The notes below the pieces were generated by a model. That model searched no databases. It was not told the origin of the DNA and saw only the letters and a program-made list of their open reading frames with translations. DNA of 64,000 nt, taken from Halopseudomonas pelagia. Its GTDB lineage: Bacteria; Pseudomonadota; Gammaproteobacteria; Pseudomonadales; Pseudomonadaceae. This document shows positions 35,920 through 44,384 of the stretch, in pieces. Positions within the stretch are counted from its first letter, which is position 1; each line of letters starts with the position of its first letter. The stretch spans positions 3,472,001 through 3,536,000 of the forward strand of contig NZ_CP033116.1 of NCBI RefSeq assembly GCF_009497895.1, written 5' to 3'. A program made the position numbers and the translations under genes.

Positions 35920-36588
35920 ATGCAAACAAATGAACCAGGCTTGGGTATGTTAAACGTTACACACCTGAGGACCGTCAATTTGACTGATCAAGTGAAAGTT
36001 TCTCCTGCCCTTACCGCGTTACGTGAGGCCACCCGCGACCTTCATTCAGAACTTGATACCCTGTCGCCTTTGCTCCGTAGCCCTCTGCCGGAAAGCGTCT
36101 ACAACGACCACGCAGCGCGTGTGCTCGGATGGATGGCGCCGCTTGAACAGGCCCTGTGGGAGGGGCCCGCTGCGTCACTCTGGCCCAACGAAATTCAGGT
36201 TGCCAAACGCAGTGGCAAAGTCCAATGGATCGAACAGGACCTGTTGAACGCCGGTTATAACGCCGCTAAACTGGCCGAGCTCGAACACTGCCCCTACGTC
36301 CCTGTACCCAGAACGCTGGCGCAGTCTTTTGGCGTCGCCTACGTGTCCGAAGGGGCCACATTGGGCGGTGCATTTCTGTTCAACCGGCTGGCATCGTTTC
36401 TCCCCGGTTTGCCCCTTAACTGGCTAAAGGGCTACGGCGTTGAAACCGGCCCACTTTGGACATCGTTCCAACGACAGCTCGCCCAGCATGTCGTCAGCCA
36501 GGAAAGTATTCTGGAAGCTCAAGAGTCCGCTCGACAGGCATTCCATTCATTTCGTTGTTGGGTGATCGACGAAACACCTGACTACTGA
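35920..36588 (+). CDS. bphO: Biliverdin-producing haem oxygenase
   Basis: Opens haem to biliverdin, the chromophore of the bacteriophytochrome encoded next. The 222-residue protein belongs to the bacterial HemO/BphO group: proximal haem ligand His42 in ATRDLHSELD and the distal-helix Gly-rich stretch VSEGATLGGAFLFNRL. It lies 12 bases upstream of bphP on the same strand. The start at 35920 has AAGGA upstream. Internal Met codons and a TTG one codon earlier are alternatives. Confidence 0.9.
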   Translation: MQTNEPGLGMLNVTHLRTVNLTDQVKVSPALTALREATRDLHSELDTLSPLLRSPLPESVYNDHAARVLGWMAPLEQALWEGPAASLWPNEIQVAKRSGKVQWIEQDLLNAGYNAAKLAELEHCPYVPVPRTLAQSFGVAYVSEGATLGGAFLFNRLASFLPGLPLNWLKGYGVETGPLWTSFQRQLAQHVVSQESILEAQESARQAFHSFRCWVIDETPDY

Positions 36589-36600
36589 GAGAGCCTGGAT

Positions 36601-38778
36601 TTGACTGCAACCGACCGTGCCATTTCCGAAGCAGTAACCCTCGCCAACTGTGAAGATGAGCCCATTCATCTGCCCGGTGCCATTCAGCCACACGGCGCCA
36701 TGCTTGCCTTCAATCAGGACGGCACGGTAGTCGCCTATAGCGAGAACTTCAGCCAGCTGCTGGGCTTTGAGGTCGTCGAGAACGTCAAGCTGCGCGCCGT
36801 CGAAGCCGGCAGCACGGTCATGGATTTGTTGAGCGAAGGGCTGGCGGCCAACGGCGTCTGGGCCAACAGTGCCGAGACCCATTTGAATGGTCAGACCTTC
36901 GACGTTGTCGGTCACATCCATGACAACGTGGTATATCTTGAGTTTGAACCACGCCCGCCGGTATCTGCTTCCTTTTCAACCTTTGCGCAATACGCCCAGC
37001 GGATCATCACCCAGGTGCAGATGTGCAATGATGTCGACACGCTGCTGGCCAGTGTGACCGAGGAAATCCGCCGAATGACCGGCTACGATCGGGTCATGGC
37101 TTACCGTTTCCGCCCGGACCAGTCGGGTGAAGTAGTCGCCGAAGCGCGGCGCGAGGATTTGGTCAGTTATCTTGGCCAGCGTTACCCCGCCTCAGATATA
37201 CCTGCACAAGCCAGACGCCTGTACATCCAGAATCCCATCCGCTTGATCGCCGATGTGGCCTACACCAGCGCTGCGATTTTCCCAGCGCGCAACCCGGCCA
37301 ACGGTTCACCATTCGATTTGAGCTTCAGTACCCTGCGCAGCGTGTCGCCGATTCACTGCGAGTACTTGTCCAACATGGGCGTGCAAGCCTCCATGAGTGT
37401 TTCACTGGTGGTCAAGGGTAAGCTGTGGGGCTTGTTTGCCTGCCACCATATGGCGCCCAAGACGCTGCCACACCCGGTACGCATGTCTTTTCAGGTCTGT
37501 TCCCATGTATGTAGCGCGATGGTCGAGCGTCTGGAAGCGAACCGCATGAATGATATTCAGCATAAGGCCGAGAGACGTCTGGCTGAACTGGTACGCCAGG
37601 TGCGCGAAGCAGACGACATGCTCGCAGCACTGGCCAAGCCGGAGCTGAATATAGCGGAGCTGATGCCCTGCGACGGCGCCGCGGCGGTACTTGGCGGCAG
37701 AATTCTGAGCATGCACGGCGACTTCGGCGAGATTGCCCTGGAACTGATAGCCGAGCTGCAGAAAAACGAAAACCAGGACATGTACTACAGCGAAAAATGG
37801 GAGCACAACGCCAGTGATGCCGCAAGCCAGCGTTATTGTGGCGTGCTGGCGGTGCGCTTTCACCGGGACGAAGGTGGCTGGATGCTGTGGTTCAGGATGG
37901 AAGAAGTACACAAGGTGCAGTGGGCCGGCAAGCCGGAGAAAATTGTCGCTCAAGGCCCGTCGGGAGCACGCTTGACTCCCAGAGGCTCTTTTGAGGCTTG
38001 GGAGGAAGTGGTACGCGGGCGATCAGCGCCCTGGACCGAACAGGATTTCAGCGTTGCGGAAAAACTGCGTCTGGAATTGCTCGAGCTGTGCTTGAACCGC
38101 GCGGCAGAAATTGATCGCATGCGCCAACGGTTGATTGCCACCCTGGGGCATGATCTGCGTAACCCGCTGCAATCCATTTCCATGGCTGCCGCGCTGCTGA
38201 AGTCATCAGATGTGCGCAGCGTCGAACTGCGCGAACACATCACCTACTCCAGCAGCCGCATGGAGCGCCTTATCAGCCAGATTCTGGAGATGAGCCGCCT
38301 GCAGGCAGGATCAGACATTGTCATCAATTGCGTACCGACCGATATATCCCAGTTAGTCCAAGCTATTGTCGATGAAACCTTGCTGGCCTATCCCGACCTG
38401 CTGCTGGATATTGATATTCAGCCTGGGCTGCAGGCCAATGTAGATCCGGATCGCTATGCGCAAGTAGCGGTCAATTTGTTGAGCAACGCCCGGCATCACA
38501 AGACCCCGGCGTCTCCGGTCAACATTGTGCTCACAGAACAACAGGGTGAGGTGCGCCTAACTATTCGCAACGCCGCGACGCCATTGAGCGAGACGCAACT
38601 GGCGACTCTTTTCATCCCCTTCAAACAGCAAACCAACTCACCTGAGCGCAACAAGGGAGGCCTGGGAATTGGTCTGTATATCTGTTCGGCAATCGCCCGT
38701 GCACATGGCAGCCGCATTGACGTGCAGCAAGCCGAAGGGGTTATTTCCTTCAGTGTCGGCATACCGGTACGTTCCTGA
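36601..38778 (+). CDS. bphP: Bacteriophytochrome sensor histidine kinase
   Basis: Red/far-red photoreceptor kinase using biliverdin. The 725-residue protein carries the chromophore-attaching Cys17 (TLANCEDEPIHLPGAIQPHG), a PAS domain, a GAF domain with PASDIP at 196-201, a PHY domain, a HisKA domain with phospho-acceptor His517 (LGHDLRNPLQS) and an ATPase domain (NLLSNA, GGLGIGLYICSAIARAHGS). A TTG start is needed to include Cys17; no ATG lies between the haem oxygenase stop and that Cys. No response regulator gene is adjacent, so its partner is elsewhere. Confidence 0.94.
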   Translation: MTATDRAISEAVTLANCEDEPIHLPGAIQPHGAMLAFNQDGTVVAYSENFSQLLGFEVVENVKLRAVEAGSTVMDLLSEGLAANGVWANSAETHLNGQTFDVVGHIHDNVVYLEFEPRPPVSASFSTFAQYAQRIITQVQMCNDVDTLLASVTEEIRRMTGYDRVMAYRFRPDQSGEVVAEARREDLVSYLGQRYPASDIPAQARRLYIQNPIRLIADVAYTSAAIFPARNPANGSPFDLSFSTLRSVSPIHCEYLSNMGVQASMSVSLVVKGKLWGLFACHHMAPKTLPHPVRMSFQVCSHVCSAMVERLEANRMNDIQHKAERRLAELVRQVREADDMLAALAKPELNIAELMPCDGAAAVLGGRILSMHGDFGEIALELIAELQKNENQDMYYSEKWEHNASDAASQRYCGVLAVRFHRDEGGWMLWFRMEEVHKVQWAGKPEKIVAQGPSGARLTPRGSFEAWEEVVRGRSAPWTEQDFSVAEKLRLELLELCLNRAAEIDRMRQRLIATLGHDLRNPLQSISMAAALLKSSDVRSVELREHITYSSSRMERLISQILEMSRLQAGSDIVINCVPTDISQLVQAIVDETLLAYPDLLLDIDIQPGLQANVDPDRYAQVAVNLLSNARHHKTPASPVNIVLTEQQGEVRLTIRNAATPLSETQLATLFIPFKQQTNSPERNKGGLGIGLYICSAIARAHGSRIDVQQAEGVISFSVGIPVRS

Positions 38779-38783
38779 ATGAC

Positions 38784-38812
38784 CACCCGATCTGCCCTGC
38801 GCAGATCGGGTG
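38784..38812. terminator. Strong hairpin directly after bphP
   Basis: A perfect 12-base stem CACCCGATCTGC / GCAGATCGGGTG with a 5-base loop begins 6 bases after the bphP stop. There is no T-run, so it may act as an mRNA end stabiliser or a weak terminator rather than a classical intrinsic terminator. Confidence 0.55.
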
Positions 38813-38863
38813 TATGACCATAGCTCGCCATTTCCCGCTGCCAATTCTGAATGAAGGCCCGAC

Positions 38864-39538
38864 TTGAAAAAATTCGTGTTGCTCGACTCCACGCCCATCC
38901 CCGATGAAGGGATTGACCTGTGCCTGTTTGAATACGGCGATGATTTCATCATCAAGCGTGAAGATGGCAAGGGTGGGCAGTTGATGAACACCCGCATGCA
39001 CGGTTCAGAGGATGCCCTGGGCCGGCTGCCTTGCGCCGAGATTGCCGGCAGAACCGATGCGCGGGTGTTGATCGGCGGCCTGGGCATGGGCTTTACTCTG
39101 GCCGCAGCGCTTGCGGAGCTAGACGCGCAGGCACAGGTATTGGTCGCGGAACTGCTCGAAGGCGTTATCCGCTGGAATCAGGGCCCACTGGGCGCCAAAG
39201 CCGGTTACCCGACCAGAGACCCGCGCGCTCAGGTCCTGCACGAGGATGTGGCACGTATCCTGAAAACCGATACCCAGAAGTTCGACGCCATCCTGCTCGA
39301 TGTAGATAACGGACCTGAAGGCCTGACCCAGTCAGTGAACAGCTGGCTGTACAGTACCGATGGGTTGCAGGGCTGCAAGCGCGCGTTGCGGCCGGGCGGC
39401 ATACTGGCGGTATGGTCCGCCAGTATCGATCAGCGCTTCAGCGCGAGGCTGCGCTCGGCAGGGTTCAAGGTCAATGAAGTACAGGTTTTCGCCCACGGCA
39501 ATCGGGGCCCCAAGCACACGATCTGGTTCGCACGCTAG
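38864..39538 (+). CDS. Spermidine synthase-like (SAM-dependent) protein
   Basis: The 224-residue protein has the polyamine aminopropyltransferase/methyltransferase Rossmann fold: motif I VLIGGLGMGFTLAAAL, acidic motif LVAELLEGVIRWN, LLDVDNGPEG and LRPGGILAVWSA. It begins at a TTG (AAGG seven bases upstream), as the nearby ATG is in another frame. It is shorter than typical SpeE and lacks the N-terminal strand domain, so the substrate may differ from putrescine. It stands alone between bphP and the convergent hemN. Confidence 0.75.
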   Translation: MKKFVLLDSTPIPDEGIDLCLFEYGDDFIIKREDGKGGQLMNTRMHGSEDALGRLPCAEIAGRTDARVLIGGLGMGFTLAAALAELDAQAQVLVAELLEGVIRWNQGPLGAKAGYPTRDPRAQVLHEDVARILKTDTQKFDAILLDVDNGPEGLTQSVNSWLYSTDGLQGCKRALRPGGILAVWSASIDQRFSARLRSAGFKVNEVQVFAHGNRGPKHTIWFAR

Positions 39539-39552
39539 CCCTCGCCTCTCGC

Positions 39553-40935
39553 TCAGATGATGCGTGAAAAGCGACCGCTATCGACCGGCTGCTGGTAGGC
39601 ATCGAAAAGCATGCAGATCGAGCGTATCAGCAGTCTTCCCGCAGGCAGCACCTCGATCGACTGCTCACTTAGACAAACTAGCCCATCGGTATGCATCTGC
39701 TGCAGCGCCGGCCAGACATCGGCAAAGACATTGCGGAAGACGATGCCGAAACGGCTTTCAATATCAGCAAACCGCAGATTGAAATGGCAAATCAGCTGGG
39801 CAATGACTGCCCGGCGCAAGCGATCCTCAGCCCCACTGATCAATCCGCGCATTGTTGCCAGCCGGCCTTCACCGAGCAGGTGTTGGTAGACCTTGATGTC
39901 GCTGGTGTTCTGGCAAAAAAGATCGCCTACCTGACTAATCGAAGACACACCCAAACCTATCAGGTCGCAATGACCATGGGTGGTATAGCCCTGGAAATTA
40001 CGTTGTAGCTCGCCGCCCTCCTGCGCCAGGCTTAGGCTGTCATCCGGCAGGGCAAAATGGTCCATGCCAATATAGCGATAACCCGCATCAGTCAGTTGGC
40101 GCACGCTATTTTCCAGCATGGCCAGTTTGGCGGCCGCGATCGGCAGATCAGCGGACATGATCCGGCGTTGCGGCAAAAATCGCTCGGGCATATGTGCATA
40201 GTTGAAAATGGACAGCCGGTCCGGGCGCAGATCGATAATGGCTTCAACCGTACGGGCAAAGCTTGCCGGGCTTTGTTTTGGCAACCCGTAGATCAGATCG
40301 ATATTGATCGAGCGATACTCCAGCGTCCGCGCAGCATCCATAATCGCCTGGGTCTGTTCCAGACTCTGCAGGCGGTTCACCGCTCGCTGCACTACAGGAT
40401 CAATATCCTGCACGCCGAAACTGACCCGATTGAAACCCAGCTCACGGAGCATGCCCATGGTCGACCAATCAGCTTCGCGCGGGTCGATCTCGATGCTGTA
40501 ATCGCCGTCATCATCGTTATGCAAGGTGAAATGCTGGCGGATCTTGCTGATCAGCCCGCGCATCTGCCCATGACTGAGAAAGGTCGGGGTACCGCCACCC
40601 AGATGCAGTTGCTCGACGCTCTGTCCAGCCCCGACATGCTCACTGACCAGCTCGATTTCGCGATAAAGCGCTTGCAGATAAGGCACCGCACGGCTGCGAT
40701 CCTTGGTAATCACCTTGTTGCAGGCGCAGTAATAGCAAATGTTGGCGCAGAACGGCACATGCACATACAACGATAGGTTACGAGTCGCGCTGCAGGACTC
40801 GCTCAATGCCTGCAGCAGGTCGCTGGGCTGAATACCTTCATGGAACTGCAGCGCCGTGGGGTAAGAGGTATAACGCGGGCCGGCTTTGTCGTACCGCCGG
40901 ATAAGGCCCGCATCCCAGCGAATTGAATCAATCAT
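39553..40935 (-). CDS. hemN: Oxygen-independent coproporphyrinogen III oxidase HemN
   Basis: Radical-SAM enzyme of haem synthesis under low oxygen. The 460-residue protein has the HemN cluster motif HVPFCANICYYCACNK (Cys63, Cys67, Cys70 and Cys72), the Gly-rich LHLGGGTPTFL and the C-terminal domain with RFFN-like YIGMDHFALPDDSL. The length fits true HemN rather than HemW. An Anr box lies 64 bases upstream. A GGAG ribosome site is nine bases before the ATG. Confidence 0.96.
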   Translation of the reverse strand: MIDSIRWDAGLIRRYDKAGPRYTSYPTALQFHEGIQPSDLLQALSESCSATRNLSLYVHVPFCANICYYCACNKVITKDRSRAVPYLQALYREIELVSEHVGAGQSVEQLHLGGGTPTFLSHGQMRGLISKIRQHFTLHNDDDGDYSIEIDPREADWSTMGMLRELGFNRVSFGVQDIDPVVQRAVNRLQSLEQTQAIMDAARTLEYRSINIDLIYGLPKQSPASFARTVEAIIDLRPDRLSIFNYAHMPERFLPQRRIMSADLPIAAAKLAMLENSVRQLTDAGYRYIGMDHFALPDDSLSLAQEGGELQRNFQGYTTHGHCDLIGLGVSSISQVGDLFCQNTSDIKVYQHLLGEGRLATMRGLISGAEDRLRRAVIAQLICHFNLRFADIESRFGIVFRNVFADVWPALQQMHTDGLVCLSEQSIEVLPAGRLLIRSICMLFDAYQQPVDSGRFSRII

Positions 40936-40999
40936 GACGAAGCGCTCCGAACTCTGGACTAAGAGGTTCGAAGGTTAGACCTTGCTCGCTGCCAGGTCT

Positions 41000-41013
41000 T
41001 TGATCCACATCAA
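41000..41013. promoter_or_regulatory. Anr/FNR box upstream of hemN
   Basis: TTGATCCACATCAA is a perfect match to the Anr/FNR consensus TTGAT-N4-ATCAA. Its centre is about 71 bases before the hemN ATG, in the gap after moaA. Anaerobic activation of hemN by Anr is known in Pseudomonas aeruginosa. Confidence 0.88.
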
Positions 41014-41063
41014 CAGCGTTATCACTTCGGTTTTATTAACCCCTTGGAGCACCAACAAGTCGT

Positions 41064-42077
41064 TTATCCGCCACTGGCATTCATAAAGCGCACGATCTGC
41101 ACGTCGCCATTAACATTGAAATCATGGTGTGCAGGCTTCTGCTGCAACGCCTTGCCCAGCGCCTCGAGCAGCGGAGCATCAGTGGTCGGGTGGCGCCGCA
41201 GCAACGCGCGCATATCGATCGAGTTCTCCTGCCCCAGGCAGAGCAATAAACGCCCTTCAGCGGTCATGCGCACACGATTGCAGGTGGAGCAGAAATTGTG
41301 GGAATGCGGGGATATAAAACCGATACGCGCTGACGGATAACCTTCAACCCGCACATAACGTGCCGGGCCGCCACTGCTCTCGGTGCTATCGACCAGGTGA
41401 TACTGCTGGCTGATCAGTTCGCGCACCTCGTCACTCGAACAGAAAGCTTCGCCGCGGGAGCGACCTACATCGCCCAGCGGCATTTCTTCGATAAAGGTGA
41501 TATCCAGATCACGCGCCAGGGCGAAGTCGACCAGCGCCGGCACTTCGTCGGCATTGCGGCCCTTCATCACCACTGTGTTCAGTTTGATACGCTTGAAGCC
41601 TGCACTGCGCGCCGCCTCGATACCTTCCAGAATCTGCGACAAATCGCCGGTGCGTGTAATTGCCTTGAACTTCTCCGAGTCGAGGCTATCCAGGCTGATG
41701 TTCAGCCGGCTGACACCTGCGTCGGCAAGCGGCTTGGCCAACTTGGTTAGCTGCGAGCCATTAGTGGTCATGACTAGTTCGCGCAATCCAGGCAGTCCAC
41801 TGATGCGGCCGCACAAATCGACTATGCCGCGGCGAACCAGCGGCTCACCGCCAGTCAAACGGATCTTGCTGACGCCCTGCTGCACAAACAGGCGTGCCAG
41901 GCGCTCGATTTCTTCCAGGCTGAGCACTTGGGCGCGGGGCAGGAAGGTCATGTCTTCAGCCATACAGTAAACGCAACGCAGGTCGCAGCGGTCCGTTACG
42001 GACATGCGCACATACTCGATCCGCCGGCCTTGGCCGTCGATCAAGCGTTGGTTACCACTGGCATCATGCGCTGCCAT
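41064..42077 (-). CDS. moaA: GTP 3',8-cyclase MoaA
   Basis: First enzyme of molybdenum cofactor synthesis, a radical-SAM protein acting on GTP. The 337-residue protein has the N-terminal cluster motif CDLRCVYC (Cys31, Cys35, Cys38), the C-terminal cluster region [19 protein letters not shown], and the conserved Gly-Gly end. It lies 79 bases after moaE on the same strand. Confidence 0.96.
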   Translation of the reverse strand: MAAHDASGNQRLIDGQGRRIEYVRMSVTDRCDLRCVYCMAEDMTFLPRAQVLSLEEIERLARLFVQQGVSKIRLTGGEPLVRRGIVDLCGRISGLPGLRELVMTTNGSQLTKLAKPLADAGVSRLNISLDSLDSEKFKAITRTGDLSQILEGIEAARSAGFKRIKLNTVVMKGRNADEVPALVDFALARDLDITFIEEMPLGDVGRSRGEAFCSSDEVRELISQQYHLVDSTESSGGPARYVRVEGYPSARIGFISPHSHNFCSTCNRVRMTAEGRLLLCLGQENSIDMRALLRRHPTTDAPLLEALGKALQQKPAHHDFNVNGDVQIVRFMNASGG

Positions 42078-42156
42078 GTTGGGCCTCTCTTTGCTGCGTT
42101 CGGTTACATCTCATTCGCATACCTTACCACGACCACCTAGCCGTGTTTCAGCCGGG

Positions 42157-42606
42157 TTACTGCCAGCGCGCCAGTGCGGATTCATCTGTCTCGCGCGCTT
42201 CGACCCAGGCCGACCCCTCTGGCGTATTTTCCTTTTTCCAAAACGGAGCCCGGGTCTTCAAATAGTCGATAACAAAATGGCAGGCATCAAAGGCGGCCTG
42301 ACGGTGTGCGGAACTGACTCCGACAAACACAATGGGCTCGCCAGGGGCCAAATGACCCACCCGATGCAGTACCTCTATCCCCAAAAGCGGCCAACGTTCA
42401 GCAGCCTCCTCGGTGATCGCCTGCAACGCTTTTTCGGTCATGCCGGGGTAGTGTTCGAGAAGCATGCCGGCCACTTCCCTGCCCTCATTGAAATCCCGCA
42501 CGTAGCCGACGAAGCTCACTACCGCGCCAATACCTAACTGACTGGCATGCAACTGATTGAGCATCTGGCCAGGGTCGAAACTAGCGTTCTGCACAACAAT
42601 ACCCAT
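42157..42606 (-). CDS. moaE: Molybdopterin synthase catalytic subunit MoaE
   Basis: Large subunit that, with MoaD, adds sulfur to precursor Z. The 149-residue protein shows GAVVSFVGYVRDFNEGREVAGMLLEHYPGMTEKAL, the HRVGHLAPGEPIVFVGVSSAHRQAAFDAC core and the active-site Lys region LKTRAPFWKKE. One base separates it from moaD. Confidence 0.96.
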   Translation of the reverse strand: MGIVVQNASFDPGQMLNQLHASQLGIGAVVSFVGYVRDFNEGREVAGMLLEHYPGMTEKALQAITEEAAERWPLLGIEVLHRVGHLAPGEPIVFVGVSSAHRQAAFDACHFVIDYLKTRAPFWKKENTPEGSAWVEARETDESALARWQ

Positions 42607-42607
42607 T

Positions 42608-42856
42608 TCAGCCTCCGGTAACCGGCGGAAAAAAGGCTATTTCATCGCCGTCTTCAAGTGTTTCATCAAGGCTACACATGGTCTGATTACGAGCGCACAT
42701 AAGCTGCGTCTCGTCCAGTACCTGCCAGGCGGCCCCGCGTTGCACCAGGGCGTCTCGTAACGAGCGCAGGTCCCTGAAATCATCACGCCAGGGAATCTGC
42801 TCATGCTCAACGCCGAGCGTCTCACGGTAACGGGCGAATAATTGTAGGTGGATCAT
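42608..42856 (-). CDS. moaD: Molybdopterin synthase sulfur carrier MoaD
   Basis: Ubiquitin-like sulfur carrier of 82 residues ending in the required Gly-Gly (FFPPVTGG), where the thiocarboxylate forms. It starts [15 protein letters not shown]. The start overlaps the moaC stop by 4 bases (ATGA); the longer open frame upstream is inside moaC. Confidence 0.94.
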   Translation of the reverse strand: MIHLQLFARYRETLGVEHEQIPWRDDFRDLRSLRDALVQRGAAWQVLDETQLMCARNQTMCSLDETLEDGDEIAFFPPVTGG

Positions 42857-43329
42857 GGCCGTTGCTCCGCCTGGAAATCGCCACTCTTGCCACCAGTCTT
42901 GGTCAGCAGGCGCGTCGCCTCTATCACCATCCCCTTGTCCACGGCCTTGCACATATCATAGAGCGTCAGAGCGGCAATGCTCGCCGCCGTAAGTGCTTCC
43001 ATTTCAACACCGGTCTGGCCGGCCAATTTACAACGCGCAGTGATCCGCACTGCATCAGGCGCCTGGGCAGCCAACTCAACCTTGATACTGGTAAGCATCA
43101 GCGGATGGCACAGCGGTATCAGTTCATGCGTGCGCTTGGCGGCCATGATGCCGGCGATGCGCGCAACCGCAAACACATCGCCCTTGGCATGCCCGCCCTG
43201 CTGGATCAACTCCAGCGTGGCTGGCAACATGCGCACGATCGACTCCGCGACCGCTTCGCGCGAGGTGGCCGCCTTCGATGTCACGTCCACCATGCTGGCC
43301 TGCCCTTGGGCATCGAGGTGTGTCAACAT
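42853..43329 (-). CDS. moaC: Cyclic pyranopterin monophosphate synthase MoaC
   Basis: Converts the MoaA product to cyclic pyranopterin monophosphate. The 158-residue protein starts [17 protein letters not shown] and has the family core [22 protein letters not shown] and [28 protein letters not shown]. The ATG at 43329 has AGGA eight bases upstream and fits the family; another Met lies six codons earlier. It is the first gene of moaC-moaD-moaE; moaB is absent. Confidence 0.95.
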   Translation of the reverse strand: MLTHLDAQGQASMVDVTSKAATSREAVAESIVRMLPATLELIQQGGHAKGDVFAVARIAGIMAAKRTHELIPLCHPLMLTSIKVELAAQAPDAVRITARCKLAGQTGVEMEALTAASIAALTLYDMCKAVDKGMVIEATRLLTKTGGKSGDFQAEQRP

Positions 43330-43597
43330 TATGAATTCCTGTATCAAGCGCTGTCGTCAGCAGCGAGATTGCTGACGTTGGAACACTATGTATGGGATAG
43401 ATTAATACTATGGCCAGACGACCCAATCGACCGCCGTTATCTGCGATAATCCGTTCACCAAAGATTAAATGAAAAGCCCGGTAGAGGCTATCATAGAGGG
43501 CACAAGCCCCACCCTAGACAGCCATCGATGCTTTTGGCCTGTACCCGCAGGCTCTGACCGGCTGCACACCCCTTGAATTATTGGTTACTGCCCATAG

Positions 43598-43634
43598 ATA
43601 GTTAGAGTCTATGTACGGGTTAGTCGGAATTTAT
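43598..43634. promoter_or_regulatory. OxyR-type operator upstream of ahpC
   Basis: Four tetranucleotides are spaced as in OxyR sites: ATAG-N7-CTAT-N7-TTAG-N7-TTAT. The first half is a perfect ATAG-N7-CTAT and the second has two mismatches. It ends about 85 bases before the ahpC ATG, in a 389-base gap shared with the divergent moaC promoter. OxyR control of ahpC is established in Pseudomonas. No gene is seen in the rest of the gap. Confidence 0.75.
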
Positions 43635-43718
43635 TTATCAAATCGCGAGTCAGTCACTAAGATGGTGACTTCTTTCAACCCACTCAATTAATTTAACCAA
43701 CTCATTAAGGAGTTACTG

Positions 43719-44282
43719 ATGTCCGTAATCAACACTAAAGTCAAACCTTTCAAAGCCCAAGCGTACAAGCACGGCGAGTTCATTGAAGTGACCGAAGCCG
43801 ACATCCAGGGCAAGTGGTCAGTATTCTTCTTCTACCCCGCTGACTTCACCTTCGTTTGCCCGACTGAACTGGGCGACGTTGCTGACTACTACGACGAGTT
43901 CCAGAAGATGGGCGTAGAGATCTACTCTGTTTCTACTGACACCCACTTCACCCACAAAGCGTGGCACGACAGCTCCGAGACCATCGGCAAGATCCAGTAC
44001 ACCATGATCGGTGACCCGACTGGCGCTATCACCCGCAACTTCGACAACATGCGCGAAGACATGGGCCTGGCTGACCGCGGTACCTTCATCATCGATCCAG
44101 AAGGCATCATCCAGGCAGTGGAAGTGACTTCTGAAGGTATCGGCCGTAACGCTGAAGATCTGATGCGCAAGGTCAAGGCAGCTCAGTACATTGCTGCTCA
44201 CCCAGGCGAAGTGTGCCCGGCCAAGTGGAAAGAAGGCGAAGCTACGCTGGCTCCCTCGCTTGACCTGGTAGGCAAGATCTAA
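43719..44282 (+). CDS. ahpC: Alkyl hydroperoxide reductase peroxidase subunit AhpC
   Basis: Typical 2-Cys peroxiredoxin of 187 residues that reduces H2O2 and organic peroxides with AhpF as electron donor. Peroxidatic Cys47 is in [11 protein letters not shown] and resolving Cys166 in GEVCPAKW. The ribosome site AAGGAG is strong and codon choice looks like that of a highly expressed gene. An OxyR-type operator lies upstream and an intrinsic terminator follows. Confidence 0.98.
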   Translation: MSVINTKVKPFKAQAYKHGEFIEVTEADIQGKWSVFFFYPADFTFVCPTELGDVADYYDEFQKMGVEIYSVSTDTHFTHKAWHDSSETIGKIQYTMIGDPTGAITRNFDNMREDMGLADRGTFIIDPEGIIQAVEVTSEGIGRNAEDLMRKVKAAQYIAAHPGEVCPAKWKEGEATLAPSLDLVGKI

Positions 44283-44296
44283 GCATTGCCCCTGAA

Positions 44297-44346
44297 CCCG
44301 TCCCGCCGGGGAGCTCACGCTCCCGGTAGGCGGGCCGGGTTTTTTA
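44297..44346 (+). terminator. Intrinsic terminator after ahpC
   Basis: A long GC-rich hairpin (arms built from CCCG, CCCGCC and GGGAGC with their complements, loop TCAC) is followed by seven T. It would let ahpC be made in excess over ahpF, with partial read-through. Confidence 0.9.
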
Positions 44347-44384
44347 TCGCCTGCATTTAACCAAATTTAAGGACGGACACGCTT

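Noticed and set aside
42078..43718. Molybdenum-cofactor riboswitch before moaA or moaC
   Set aside because: The gap before moaA is 79 bases and the moaC leader shows no Moco-motif stem pattern that I could recognise.
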